A DNA stretch of 64,000 bases from Bacillus paramycoides (lineage in GTDB: Bacteria; Bacillota; Bacilli; Bacillales; Bacillaceae_G). Position numbers and translations under genes: made by a program. Shown piece after piece: positions 34,101 to 43,477 of the stretch. Numbering within the stretch: position 1 is the stretch's first letter; each line of letters starts with the position of its first letter. The notes under the pieces are model-generated. The model worked only from the letters and a program-made list of their open reading frames with translations, was not told the DNA's origin and did no database searches. The stretch is from NCBI RefSeq assembly GCF_001884235.1, contig NZ_MAOI01000023.1, forward strand, positions 62,001 to 126,000, read 5' to 3'.

Positions 34101-35584
34101 TGACATTCTCTCTTCAAAACATTACACATTCTTATCACATCGCTACCCCTGTACTAGAAGATGTTTCTATTAACATACAAAAAGGAAAAGTTCACGCTTT
34201 ACTAGGAATGAACGGCGCGGGAAAAAGTACTTTACTAAAAATAGCAACTGGTGAAATTCAGCCAGTTGCTGGGGACATAAAAATTGATAATCAGCCTATT
34301 TCCTTTACTTCGCCACGAGATGCGAAAAAGCATGGTATTTCTTTCGTAACACAAGAAGTGGATCACGGACTTATTCCTGGATTATCTGTATTAGAAAATG
34401 TACTAATCGATCATTTAACAATGCAAAATAAAGTACTATTTTCAAAATCAAAATTAGTAGCACTCGCGAAACAATATTTGCAAGCTGTACAGGTAGATTT
34501 AAATGTTTCGGAAGATGTTTCAAACTGCTCATTACATGAAAAACAATTACTTCTCATCGCAAGAGCCCTATCTAACAATACAAATTATCTTTTATTAGAT
34601 GAGCCAACTTCTTCTCTTGGGCCAAAAGAAGTGGAAACCTTTGGGAATCTCTTAAAAGATTTAACATCAAAAGGTATTGGTATCATCTTGATTTCTCATC
34701 GTTTATCCGAGATTCGAAAATTTACGGATGAGGTAACTGTATTACATAACGGTAAGGTTACACTATCTGAAGCTATTACAAAGATTACAGATCAACAAAT
34801 TGTTGAAGCAATGACTGGAAAACAACTCTTACTTCCTATTAATACAGCACCAAAATTCGGGAGTGAAGAAATATTAAAAGTACAAGAGCTTCAATTACAC
34901 AAAGACCATTCTCCCCTTTCTCTTACAGTACGAAAAGGAGAAACTGTTGTGATATACGGATTAATTGGAAGCGGAAAAACAACGCTTGCTGAAACTTTAT
35001 TTGGTGCTCGCCATACTTATCGTGCAAAAATAAACGGCCAAAATATAACGATTAAAACACCGCGAGATGCAATTAAAGCGAAAATCGCACTTGTACCAGA
35101 AGAAAGAAGAAAACAGGGCTTATTTCTTTCAGAAGATATTATAAGTCACACAAATTTACACCAATCTGGTTGGAGACGAAAACAACCCGAATTACATAAT
35201 GCTACTGCGGCAATTACTACTTTCAGCATCTCACCAAATGATCCAAAAGTATTTATTCATTCACTTAGCGGAGGAAACCAACAAAAAGTCTCGATTGCAA
35301 AGTGGGATGGATTCAAACCTAATCTATTTCTTTTGGACGAGCCAACTAAAGGTGTAGACGTCGCTGCGAAACAAGACATTTTTCAATTCATTCGCAACAC
35401 TACAGAAGACGGAAATTCCGTAATTTATTTCACAGGAGAACAAGATGAAGCGCTACATATCGCCGATCGTATTCTTATACTAGCAAACGGCGAATTTGTA
35501 GGCGAGTACTTGCCGAATGACCTATCTCCTGAACAGCTTTTACATTTATCTGAAGGGAGCTATTCCATTGAATCTCGTTCATAA
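34097..35584 (+). CDS. Sugar ABC transporter ATPase, duplicated (RbsA/MglA type)
   Basis: 495 aa with two ATPase halves. The start is the ATG at 34097, overlapping the previous stop by four bases; the longer frame is rejected. Domain 1 (about 1-235): Walker A GMNGAGKST, Walker B LLLDEPTSS, but the signature loop is degenerate (NCSLHEKQ instead of LSGGQ). Domain 2 (about 245-480): GLIGSGKTT, intact LSGGNQQKVSIAKW and LFLLDEPTKG. Asymmetric halves are normal in this family. It energises uptake with the neighbouring permease. Confidence 0.92.
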   Translation: MMTFSLQNITHSYHIATPVLEDVSINIQKGKVHALLGMNGAGKSTLLKIATGEIQPVAGDIKIDNQPISFTSPRDAKKHGISFVTQEVDHGLIPGLSVLENVLIDHLTMQNKVLFSKSKLVALAKQYLQAVQVDLNVSEDVSNCSLHEKQLLLIARALSNNTNYLLLDEPTSSLGPKEVETFGNLLKDLTSKGIGIILISHRLSEIRKFTDEVTVLHNGKVTLSEAITKITDQQIVEAMTGKQLLLPINTAPKFGSEEILKVQELQLHKDHSPLSLTVRKGETVVIYGLIGSGKTTLAETLFGARHTYRAKINGQNITIKTPRDAIKAKIALVPEERRKQGLFLSEDIISHTNLHQSGWRRKQPELHNATAAITTFSISPNDPKVFIHSLSGGNQQKVSIAKWDGFKPNLFLLDEPTKGVDVAAKQDIFQFIRNTTEDGNSVIYFTGEQDEALHIADRILILANGEFVGEYLPNDLSPEQLLHLSEGSYSIESRS

Positions 35585-36563
35585 AACTAAAACTAAGAAA
35601 TTATATTTACCTACCCATCTTTTTTATCAATTTAGCACAATCGCTATCATTATAGGCGTTACAATTTTTTTCTCTATCGTCAACGATTCTTTTTTAACCT
35701 ACAACAATATTAGTGATATTTTACGTTCCATTTCTATTGTAACGTTACTTGCAATCGGTGTTACCTTTACATTAATTGTAGATGGATTTGATTTATCAGT
35801 CGGCTCTACCGCTAGTTTAGCAACAATTGCGGCCGCCTCCTGTCTCGTTTTATATCGACAAGAACTATTAGTCACACTTCTTATTCCTATTCTTTGTGGT
35901 CTATTAGTTGGATTCTTAAATGCACTACTCGTTATCCGAATTAAACTACCAGATTTGCTAGCTACATTAAGTATCATGTATATCGTGAATGGACTACACT
36001 TAACATTCTCAAAAGGATCTTCTATTTATGAAGGAATGTCTGGGGCCACAGGACATTTTATTCCATCCTTTTTATTTATCGGTCAAGGCTCCGTTTTAGG
36101 GATTCCAGTCCCTGTCATTATCATGCTTATCGTTGTTTTCATTGCACATCTTTTTTTAGAAAAAACAACATACGGTCGTTTCTTTTATATGACAGGTGGG
36201 AATCGAGAAGCTGCTAGATTAGCGGGTATTCCTACCGATCGTTACCGTGTATATGCTTATATGATTAGCGGTTTACTAGCCTCTATTGGCGGCATTATTC
36301 TATGTAGCCGCGTTGGAACAGGACAAGTTTCAGCTGGTGCCCCATTATTAATGGATGCAGTCGCAGCTGCCTACATCGGTTATGCAATGTTCGGTGCCAA
36401 GAAACCAAATGTCATCGGAACATTTCTCGGCTCCATACTAATTGGTATCATATTAAATGGACTCACAATGATGAACGTTCCTTATTTTGCACAAGATATC
36501 ATTAAAGGCAGTATTTTAATTACAGCTTTAGCCTTTTCATTTATTAAAAAGAAGGTTAAATAA
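35568..36563 (+). CDS. Sugar ABC transporter permease (RbsC type)
   Basis: 331 aa, TTG start at 35568 eight bases after AAGGGAG, overlapping the ATPase gene by 17 bases. About ten membrane segments, with the family motifs VDGFDLSVGSTASLATIAAA and GGNREAARLAGI (the ATPase-contact loop). Completes the S-box-controlled importer. An upstream ATG at 35517 would lie deep inside the ATPase gene without a site and is not used. Confidence 0.9.
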   Translation: MNLVHKTKTKKLYLPTHLFYQFSTIAIIIGVTIFFSIVNDSFLTYNNISDILRSISIVTLLAIGVTFTLIVDGFDLSVGSTASLATIAAASCLVLYRQELLVTLLIPILCGLLVGFLNALLVIRIKLPDLLATLSIMYIVNGLHLTFSKGSSIYEGMSGATGHFIPSFLFIGQGSVLGIPVPVIIMLIVVFIAHLFLEKTTYGRFFYMTGGNREAARLAGIPTDRYRVYAYMISGLLASIGGIILCSRVGTGQVSAGAPLLMDAVAAAYIGYAMFGAKKPNVIGTFLGSILIGIILNGLTMMNVPYFAQDIIKGSILITALAFSFIKKKVK

Positions 36564-36565
36564 AA

Positions 36566-36599
36566 AAGTAGTGCATCGAATTCCGATGCGCTACTTTCC
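36566..36599. terminator. Bidirectional terminator after the ABC operon
   Basis: AAAGTAGTGCATCG-GAATT-CCGATGCGCTACTTT with one internal mismatch, between convergent genes. Confidence 0.8.
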
Positions 36600-36863
36600 T
36601 TTTGCAACAATCGTACGAACTACTTTTAACGCAAGTAGTAAGAGAAGGTTCGCTACTGCTACAAGTCCTAAGAAGACTGCTATCATCAGCTCTCCCATTC
36701 CGTTATTAATTACAAACACAATAGAAGAAATAAAAGCCAAAATAAACAAAATTAACGTTGGTATATATTTAACAGGAGGCTTCTTATATGCTTTTTTAGA
36801 AAGAAGAAATGTAACTAACAACGTCATAATAAAAACAAAATACACCGCAAATAAGAAAATCAT
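36591..36863 (-). CDS. Small membrane protein (possibly YesK-like)
   Basis: 90 aa with three hydrophobic segments (IFLFAVYFVFIMTLLVTFLL, IPTLILFILAFISSIVFVI, and a long one after GMGELMIAVF). AGAAGG precedes the start. The topology resembles the YesK family, but I am not certain. No function known. Its end overlaps the terminator of the convergent ABC operon. Confidence 0.65.
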   Translation of the reverse strand: MIFLFAVYFVFIMTLLVTFLLSKKAYKKPPVKYIPTLILFILAFISSIVFVINNGMGELMIAVFLGLVAVANLLLLLALKVVRTIVAKGK

Positions 36864-36899
36864 CCAAACGCCTTCTCTATATTCAAACCTCTTAACTAT

Positions 36900-36932
36900 A
36901 AAAAGCCCCCTCCAAATATAAAGGGAGCTTAC
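36900..36932 (-). terminator. Terminator of the 67-aa membrane protein gene
   Basis: On the minus strand AAGCTCCC and GGGGGCTT pair, then TTTTT. Confidence 0.7.
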
Positions 36933-36938
36933 AATTTG

Positions 36939-37142
36939 TTAATACTTCTCATCTACCTGTAATTCTTTACTATACTTTTGAATGAAAACTGATGAAATAA
37001 CCATCACGATCCCTACACTAAACCCAATAAGCTGATCTAATAGCATTTCATCATGAATAAGCCAGCGAAGTAAAAATACGCCGCCAAAAATAAGCATTGC
37101 AGTAAATCCAGTATGTCTAAGTCCTTTATATACATTTTCCAT
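36939..37142 (-). CDS. Small membrane protein, unknown function
   Basis: 67 aa from the ATG at 37142 after GAAGGAATG; the upstream frame is not used. Two membrane segments (GFTAMLIFGGVFLLRWLI and LIGFSVGIVMVISSVFI) and a charged C-terminus. No recognised family; same direction as the YesK-like gene but separated by a terminator. Confidence 0.6.
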   Translation of the reverse strand: MENVYKGLRHTGFTAMLIFGGVFLLRWLIHDEMLLDQLIGFSVGIVMVISSVFIQKYSKELQVDEKY

Positions 37143-37291
37143 ATGTATCATTCCTTCACGTACTTTTATCCATATTATACCATATAATTCAAGCAAATTC
37201 TCCTCAATAAGAAACCCATATGTTTTACAAACTCTTTAAACACTTAAACATTTATACATAAAAAAAGTAACGTATAGGCACCAAAGTAATA

Positions 37292-37323
37292 CAAAAAAGA
37301 CTGCAGAGAACCCCTTCTCCACA
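37292..37323 (-). terminator. Terminator of the patatin gene
   Basis: On the minus strand CTGTGGAGAA-GGGG-TTCTCTGCAG, then TCTTTTTTG. Confidence 0.8.
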
Positions 37324-37332
37324 GCCTAATTA

Positions 37333-38187
37333 TTATTTTTGCAAAAACGCCTGTAAATCTGCAAATTGTCTCTTCGCATCTTCATAGCCTTGCTCATATA
37401 GATTTTGTAGTTTTGCTGTATCTTTTTCCATACGGTCTACTTGAAGCGGCACTTCTGGACGAATAACAAATAAATTACCCGCTTGTTCTTCTTTTTCAAT
37501 GTAGTGAAGTGTTTCATTATATACTTCATAACGAGTCAACATCGTATTTACAAGGTTGGGATATTTTTTATAAGCCTTTGCTGCAACCCAGCCAAACTTT
37601 GATTTTTTCTTCGCGTAACCATGATTTCTCGTCAAAATAACGACTGATTTTTTAAATCCATCTTCCTGTGCTTTACGAACTGGAATCGGATCAGAAATCC
37701 CGCCATCTAATAATTGCTTACCTCGGTAGTCTACTACCGGTGCAATAAATGGCAATGAGCTAGACGCTTGCAATAAATTTAACGCATCATCATTCGTTCC
37801 CTCTTTTTCAAAATAAACAGGTTGTCCAGTTTCACAATCTGTTGTTCCTACAAGGAAACGCTCTGGACTATTAAAGTATGTTTCAAAATCAAACGGTACA
37901 TGCTTTTCTGGAATTTCATGAAAAATGAAATCCATATCAAATAATTGACGCTTTTTCCATAAGTTTTTATACGATAAATACTGTGGATGTGATGCATAAT
38001 CAATATTTACTGTTTTATTTCTATTTCTTTGTCTGGAAAGATACGACGCTGCATGGCAAGCACCAGCTGATACACCGATTACATATGGAAAATATAAATT
38101 TTGTTCCATAAAGTATTCTAGTATCCCACCAGTATATACTCCGCGCATACCGCCGCCTTCTAATACTAAGCCCGTATTTTCAAGCAT
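37333..38187 (-). CDS. Patatin-like phospholipase family protein
   Basis: 284 aa with the patatin fold: oxyanion motif LEGGGMRGVYTGG, nucleophile elbow GVSAGACHA (serine near residue 41) and the dyad aspartate in LDGGISDPIPV. Cytoplasmic acyl hydrolase of the YjjU/RssA-like group. Substrate unknown, probably a lipid ester. Single gene. Confidence 0.88.
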   Translation of the reverse strand: MLENTGLVLEGGGMRGVYTGGILEYFMEQNLYFPYVIGVSAGACHAASYLSRQRNRNKTVNIDYASHPQYLSYKNLWKKRQLFDMDFIFHEIPEKHVPFDFETYFNSPERFLVGTTDCETGQPVYFEKEGTNDDALNLLQASSSLPFIAPVVDYRGKQLLDGGISDPIPVRKAQEDGFKKSVVILTRNHGYAKKKSKFGWVAAKAYKKYPNLVNTMLTRYEVYNETLHYIEKEEQAGNLFVIRPEVPLQVDRMEKDTAKLQNLYEQGYEDAKRQFADLQAFLQK

Positions 38188-38488
38188 GTTACTCTCTCCT
38201 CTTTCTATATATTGACTCTTTAATTATTCACTATGTTAAGTATCTTTTTCTATTATATATGAGTTCTTTCAGAAACAATATTCAAAAGGCTTGAGAAAAA
38301 GAATTTCTTCTTCCTAACGATAGCACCACATCACTATCAGGCTAACAAAATATCCCTACGACTTCTTTAAATGAATTATTATAAATAATCCCAGATTTTT
38401 TTAATTTTAAATATTCAGAATTGAAATTAAAATATATAATAAGATGATGGGGATGAAATTACAAATTATAGATAACGAGGGAATAGGG
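38188..38488. other. Intergenic region with a short duplicated start
   Basis: A+T-rich. Near its end GGGATGAAATTACAA occurs twice (38450 and 38486), placing two in-frame ATG codons 36 bases apart before the DMT permease. No RNA seen. Confidence 0.4.
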
Positions 38489-39376
38489 ATGAAATTACAA
38501 TTAAAAGCTGATTTAATGCTACTACTGGTTACATTTTTTTGGGGTGCATCCATCCTACTTACAAAGGTTGGCCTTGATGACATAGAAGAATATAATTTAA
38601 TCGCATTACGATTTATTATTGCCTTTCTTTTATCAGGTTTAATATTTTACAAACACTTATTCAAAATTGATTTTAAAACTGTAAAATATGCTTTTATATT
38701 AGCTTCTGTTTTATTTATAGTTTATATCTTTGCGACTTTCGGTACAAAGTATACAAGTGTTTCTAATGCAGGTTTCTTACTAAGTCTCACTGTCATTTTC
38801 ATTCCAATATTATCATCTATATTTTTAAAGCACATTCCTGAAAAGAAAGTTATATTAGGAATTGTTTTAACGATAATAGGAATCGGATTATTAACATTAA
38901 ATAGTGAATTTAAGATCGGTAACGGCGATATATTTTGCATATTGTCTGCTTTATTTTATGCGATTCACGTCATCATTACGGGCACAGTAACGAAACATGT
39001 GAATTCAATTGCTCTTGGGGTAATACAACTCGGCTTTGTTGGCCTATTTAGTCTTATTTTTTCATTCATTATAGAAACCCCAAAACTTCCAAGCACTATT
39101 GACTCATGGCTAATCACCTTAGCCTTAAGTATATTTTGCACAGCAGTCGCATTCATTGTTCAAGTTATTGCCCAGCAATACACCACTCCCACACATACAG
39201 GTCTTATTTTTTCATTAGAACCTGTTTTTTCCGCAGGTTTTGCCTTCTTTTTCACGGGTGAAACACTCACACTTAAAGGCTACTTAGGTGCAACTCTCAT
39301 ATTATTAAGTGTATTAATTGCTGAGTTAGATTTTAAAAGTTTATTAAAACTCAATTACAAGAAAAATATGGAATAG
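38489..39376 (+). CDS. EamA (DMT superfamily) transporter
   Basis: 295 aa from the ATG at 38489, preceded by GAGGGAATAGGG; an earlier in-frame ATG at 38453 would add 12 residues. Ten membrane segments in two EamA repeats: LMLLLVTFFWGASILLTKVGL and the later QVIAQQYTTPTHTGLIFSLEPVFSAGFAFFF, which is the typical second-repeat motif. Exports amino acids or metabolites in general; substrate unknown. Confidence 0.88.
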   Translation: MKLQLKADLMLLLVTFFWGASILLTKVGLDDIEEYNLIALRFIIAFLLSGLIFYKHLFKIDFKTVKYAFILASVLFIVYIFATFGTKYTSVSNAGFLLSLTVIFIPILSSIFLKHIPEKKVILGIVLTIIGIGLLTLNSEFKIGNGDIFCILSALFYAIHVIITGTVTKHVNSIALGVIQLGFVGLFSLIFSFIIETPKLPSTIDSWLITLALSIFCTAVAFIVQVIAQQYTTPTHTGLIFSLEPVFSAGFAFFFTGETLTLKGYLGATLILLSVLIAELDFKSLLKLNYKKNME

Positions 39377-39528
39377 ATATTTCGCCAAGATAGATAAATA
39401 TACATCCACGTTGAGGGGCTTCGTTTATATTATTTTCATTCTCTTAACCTAGGTCTACTTCTAAGTGAATGTCTTTCTCTCACGGGAATAAAATCCCCAT
39501 ACTCTACAAAAAAGAAAATAAGTAAAAA

Positions 39529-39564
39529 GCAAAATAGAGACTTCCCGAAAGGATGTCTCTATTT
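39529..39564 (-). terminator. Terminator of the kdp operon
   Basis: On the minus strand AAATAGAGAC...GTCTCTATTTT, loop of 13 bases, at the end of the kdpD-like gene. Confidence 0.8.
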
Positions 39565-40718
39565 TAAGCTCTTTGATCAGCAACGATATGGATATCAATA
39601 TGCTTCGTTTGTCTCATAATTTCATTTACAATAGAACCTTTTCTTATTTCTTCCCACCGTGTTCTTGCTGATTGCCCGAGTAAAATTTGCGTTACTTGTA
39701 GTCTGTTCGCGACTTCAATAATAACATCAGCTGGCTTTCTCCCTTTCGCTTCTTCTAATACAAAGCTCGCATCAAATTGATTCGTCAAGGATTTCCACTC
39801 TTCAATTGTTTGCTTTTTCCCTGCTGAAATAGAATCTATATTTTCCCTTTCTACATTTAAGACATACAATTCAGCGTTTAACCGATCAGCCATGCGCCAT
39901 CCTCTTCTTATTAATTTCTCTGCTGTTGAACTGTATTGTACACAAACGAGAATTTTTTCTTTCACGCCAATCGGCTCTATAACTGTTTGACTAATTTTTT
40001 CATCCATATCATCTGCAACTTCACGAAGCGATAATTCCCTTAGTGCCCCTAGATTATTAAGCGTAAAGAAGTTTTGTAAGCTTTGCTGAATTTTTTCTTC
40101 CTTATATATCTTTCCATCTATTAATCTCTTCCTTAATACCTCAGGTGTTGCATCAACGAGTTGAATTTCATTTGCTTTTTGCAAAATAAAATCCGGAATA
40201 CGTTCTCGTACTTTGACATTCGTAATTTGAGCTACAATGTCATGAACGCTTTCTAAATGTTGAATATTAAACGCTGATAATACTGATATACCAGCCTCTA
40301 GCAATTCTTGAACATCCATGTACCGTTTTTTATGTTTAGAACCAGGAATATTACTATGCGCGAGTTCATCAACAACAACAATTTGTGGTGCTCGCTTTAT
40401 AATTCCTTCTACATCCAGTTCATAAAATACTTTCCCTTTATAATCTATTTCTTTTAAAGGAACTTTTTCTAAATCAGCAATTGCTTCTTCCGTCTCTTTT
40501 CTTCCATGTGTTTCAATTAAACCAATTACAATATCAATACCATCTTTTTGCATTTCTCTAGCATCAAAGAGCATTTTATAACTTTTCCCTACTCCTGGAG
40601 CAGCCCCTACGTATAGCTTTAGCTTTCCGCGATTTTGCTGACGAATGTATTCTAAATACTCTTCCGGTGTTCGCCTTTGAAACGTTGGTTTATAGTCATC
40701 TGCATACAAGACACGCAC
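39564..40718 (-). CDS. kdpD: Truncated KdpD (sensor N-terminal domain plus Usp, no kinase)
   Basis: 384 aa, compared with about 900 for full KdpD. Residues about 20-235 are the KdpD domain with Walker A GAAPGVGKS and Walker B IVVVDELAHSN. Residues about 255-384 are a universal-stress-protein domain (KILVCVQYSSTAEKLIRRGWRMA). The four membrane segments and histidine kinase of classical KdpD are missing and no kdpE response regulator is nearby. Short KdpD forms are known in some bacteria. In S. aureus the KdpD Usp domain binds c-di-AMP, so this protein may adjust the pump post-translationally; that is inference. Last gene of the kdp operon. Confidence 0.9.
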   Translation of the reverse strand: MRVLYADDYKPTFQRRTPEEYLEYIRQQNRGKLKLYVGAAPGVGKSYKMLFDAREMQKDGIDIVIGLIETHGRKETEEAIADLEKVPLKEIDYKGKVFYELDVEGIIKRAPQIVVVDELAHSNIPGSKHKKRYMDVQELLEAGISVLSAFNIQHLESVHDIVAQITNVKVRERIPDFILQKANEIQLVDATPEVLRKRLIDGKIYKEEKIQQSLQNFFTLNNLGALRELSLREVADDMDEKISQTVIEPIGVKEKILVCVQYSSTAEKLIRRGWRMADRLNAELYVLNVERENIDSISAGKKQTIEEWKSLTNQFDASFVLEEAKGRKPADVIIEVANRLQVTQILLGQSARTRWEEIRKGSIVNEIMRQTKHIDIHIVADQRA

Positions 40719-40738
40719 AACCTTTCTTTTGAAACAAC

Positions 40739-40767
40739 GCTACCTCAATCCATTAGATTGAGGTAGC
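40739..40767 (-). promoter_or_regulatory. Intercistronic hairpin between kdpC and kdpD
   Basis: GCTACCTCAATC and GATTGAGGTAGC, a perfect 12-bp stem, with no T run after it on the minus strand. It could lower or stabilise downstream mRNA and tune KdpD relative to KdpABC. Confidence 0.6.
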
Positions 40768-40774
40768 ACTGTTA

Positions 40775-41356
40775 CTATTTTATTAGTTTCTGTAATTCTA
40801 AATTTAACTTTAAGACGTTTACACGGTCCTCTCCAAATAAACCGAGTGCAGCACCTTCTGTTTGATTTTTAATAAGCTGATCAAGCTTTTCTTTCGGAAT
40901 ATTTGTTAATTTCGAGATACGATCCACCTGTACGTAAGCTGCCTGTGGACTAATATCCGGATCAAGTCCTGAACCTGAATTTGTTACTAAATCAATCGGT
41001 ACTTCTGTAACTGGCACACTTGGATTTTGTACCTTCCAATCTGCAATACTTTTCTCTACTCGTTTCGCTAAATCTTGATCAGACGGTGCATAGTTATTAG
41101 ATCCTGATGCTTCTGCTTTATATTCTATACTAGAGACACGCCCATGAAAATAACGTGGATCTGTGAAATTTTGACCGATTAATTTTGAACCAACTACTTC
41201 ATTCTTATCATTATATATAAGACTTCCATCCGCATTATCCTTCATTACCGCTTGCGCAATACCAGTTACAATTAGCGGGTATACAAGTCCACACAAGACT
41301 AAAAATGTAAAAGTAATACGAATAATTGGTGAAAGTATACTTTGTTTTTTCGCCAT
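40775..41356 (-). CDS. kdpC: Potassium-transporting ATPase subunit C
   Basis: 193 aa: one N-terminal membrane anchor (about 10-32), then the KdpC extracytoplasmic domain with [38 protein letters not shown] and [23 protein letters not shown]. It stabilises the KdpFABC complex and helps K+ affinity. It follows kdpB by 17 bases. Confidence 0.95.
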   Translation of the reverse strand: MAKKQSILSPIIRITFTFLVLCGLVYPLIVTGIAQAVMKDNADGSLIYNDKNEVVGSKLIGQNFTDPRYFHGRVSSIEYKAEASGSNNYAPSDQDLAKRVEKSIADWKVQNPSVPVTEVPIDLVTNSGSGLDPDISPQAAYVQVDRISKLTNIPKEKLDQLIKNQTEGAALGLFGEDRVNVLKLNLELQKLIK

Positions 41357-41373
41357 CTTTCTTCCCCTCTTCC

Positions 41374-43467
41374 TTATATGAACAAGCCGACAATCATATC
41401 AATTACTTTAATTCCAATGAATGGAACGATAACTCCGCCAAGCCCGTAAATGAGTAAGTTTCGGCTAAGCAGTGCATTAGAACTCATCGGTTTATATGCA
41501 ATACCTTTCATCGCTAACGGAATTAGTAACGGAATAATAACTGCATTAAATATTAATGCTGATAAGATTGCTGAAAGCGGTGATGTTAATTTCATAATAT
41601 TTAATGCTTCCATTTGCGGAATCGCAAGTGTAAACATCGCTGGAATAATCGCGAAATATTTCGCAATATCATTCGCAATACTAAACGTCGTTAGCGCACC
41701 ACGTGTCATTAACAATTGCTTACCGATTCCTACAACCTCAATAATTTTCGTTGGATTCGAATCTAGATCAATCATATTTGCTGCTTCTTTCGCAGCTGTT
41801 GTGCCACTATTCATCGCTAATCCAACGTCGGCTTGCGCTAATGCCGGAGCATCATTTGTACCATCACCTGTCATTGCTACAAGTTTCCCTTTATCTTGTT
41901 CTGCTTTAATAACCTCAATTTTATCTTCTGGTTTACACTCGGCAACGAATTCATCTACCCCTGCTTCTTTTGCAATTGTTGCTGCTGTTAATGGGTTATC
42001 ACCTGTACACATAACCGTTTTAATCCCCATTTGGCGCAATTGTTCAAAACGTTCACGCATACCAGGTTTTACTGTATCCTTTAAATAAATTAAACCGTAA
42101 ATACGATCATCTACTGCAACTACAAGTGGTGTTCCACCCTCTTTTGAAATTAAATCTGCTTTTTGATTCACATCTTTTGGAATCGTTCCGCCTTGTGATT
42201 GAACCCATTCAATAACGGCACCAACAGCACCTTTTCTCACTTTCGTTCCATCCTGTAAATCAACACCGCTCATTCTCGTTTCTGCTTTAAACGGAACAAA
42301 TTCACCTTGTTCTGCAAGTTCTCTATTATATGATATTGATTTTGCTTGCACATACTCTATAACAGATCGACCTTCTGGCGTTTCGTCTAAAACAGAACTA
42401 ATCGCAGCCCATTTCCCTACCTGCTCAATCGTTTCATTTCCTACAGGGAGTAGTGTATGTGCCATCCGGTTCCCGAAAGTAATCGTACCTGTTTTATCTA
42501 AAATGATTGTATTAATATCGCCCGCAGCTTCTACTGCTTTCCCTGACATTGCTAATACATTAAACTTTGTCACGCGGTCCATCCCGGCAATACCAATCGC
42601 TGATAATAACCCACCAATTGTCGTTGGAATTAAACAAACTAACAATGCCACAAGTACAGCTGTATCAATTTGAAATCCTAAATAATTTGTAAAGATCGGC
42701 AACGTCACAACAACGATTAAGAAAATTAGAGTTAAACTCGTTAATACTGTATTTAAAGCAATTTCATTCGGCGTTTTTTGACGAGCAGCTCCTTCTACTA
42801 AAGAAATCATTTTATCAATAAATGATTCACCAGGATTACTTGTAATTACAATTGTAATCTCATCACTTACGACCATCGTTCCGCCTGTTACTGAACAAAA
42901 ATCGCCACCTGCTTCTTTTATAACAGGAGCTGACTCCCCTGTAATTGCAGATTCATCTACAGACGCTAATCCTTTAATTACTTCACCATCATTTGGAATC
43001 ATTTCTCCTTGTTTTACAATAACAACGTCACCTTTTCTCAGCTCAGTTGCTGAAACTTGAACGATGTCTCCATTTTCTTTTACAACATTTGCAAACACAT
43101 CTTTCTTCGATTGTTTTAAAGAATCGGCTTGCGCTTTACCACGCCCTTCTGCTAACGCTTCTGCAAAGTTAGCAAATAAAACTGTAAATAATAGAATGAG
43201 AGAAACTGTTATATTAAACCACCCTGGTACGCTACTCGAACTACTTGGAAGAAAGGATAAAAGTAACGTAATTATAAATCCAATTTCTACAATGAACATA
43301 ATAGGATTCTTTATCATTACTTTCGGATTCAATTTCGCAAAGGATTGTTTCATCGCATGCGTCACGATATCACGATCCAGCGTTTTCGCTTGTCTAACCT
43401 CATCTTCTATAACATGTATTTGTGACTCGTTCACTTGCTTTTCTTTTACTACTACCGGCTTCATCAT
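41374..43467 (-). CDS. kdpB: Potassium-transporting ATPase subunit B (P-type ATPase)
   Basis: 697 aa, the catalytic subunit. Phosphorylation motif DKTGTITFG (aspartate about 324), TGES in the actuator domain (ITGESAP), [18 protein letters not shown] in the phosphorylation domain, and the transmembrane [16 protein letters not shown] hydrolysis drives high-affinity K+ uptake through KdpA. The normal serine of TGES is present. Ten bases after kdpA. Confidence 0.97.
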   Translation of the reverse strand: MMKPVVVKEKQVNESQIHVIEDEVRQAKTLDRDIVTHAMKQSFAKLNPKVMIKNPIMFIVEIGFIITLLLSFLPSSSSSVPGWFNITVSLILLFTVLFANFAEALAEGRGKAQADSLKQSKKDVFANVVKENGDIVQVSATELRKGDVVIVKQGEMIPNDGEVIKGLASVDESAITGESAPVIKEAGGDFCSVTGGTMVVSDEITIVITSNPGESFIDKMISLVEGAARQKTPNEIALNTVLTSLTLIFLIVVVTLPIFTNYLGFQIDTAVLVALLVCLIPTTIGGLLSAIGIAGMDRVTKFNVLAMSGKAVEAAGDINTIILDKTGTITFGNRMAHTLLPVGNETIEQVGKWAAISSVLDETPEGRSVIEYVQAKSISYNRELAEQGEFVPFKAETRMSGVDLQDGTKVRKGAVGAVIEWVQSQGGTIPKDVNQKADLISKEGGTPLVVAVDDRIYGLIYLKDTVKPGMRERFEQLRQMGIKTVMCTGDNPLTAATIAKEAGVDEFVAECKPEDKIEVIKAEQDKGKLVAMTGDGTNDAPALAQADVGLAMNSGTTAAKEAANMIDLDSNPTKIIEVVGIGKQLLMTRGALTTFSIANDIAKYFAIIPAMFTLAIPQMEALNIMKLTSPLSAILSALIFNAVIIPLLIPLAMKGIAYKPMSSNALLSRNLLIYGLGGVIVPFIGIKVIDMIVGLFI

Positions 43468-43477
43468 TTACCCTCCA

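Noticed and set aside
36571-36921. 116-aa plus-strand frame antisense to the YesK-like gene
   Set aside because: No ribosome site; it starts within the terminator, and the opposite strand has the better gene.
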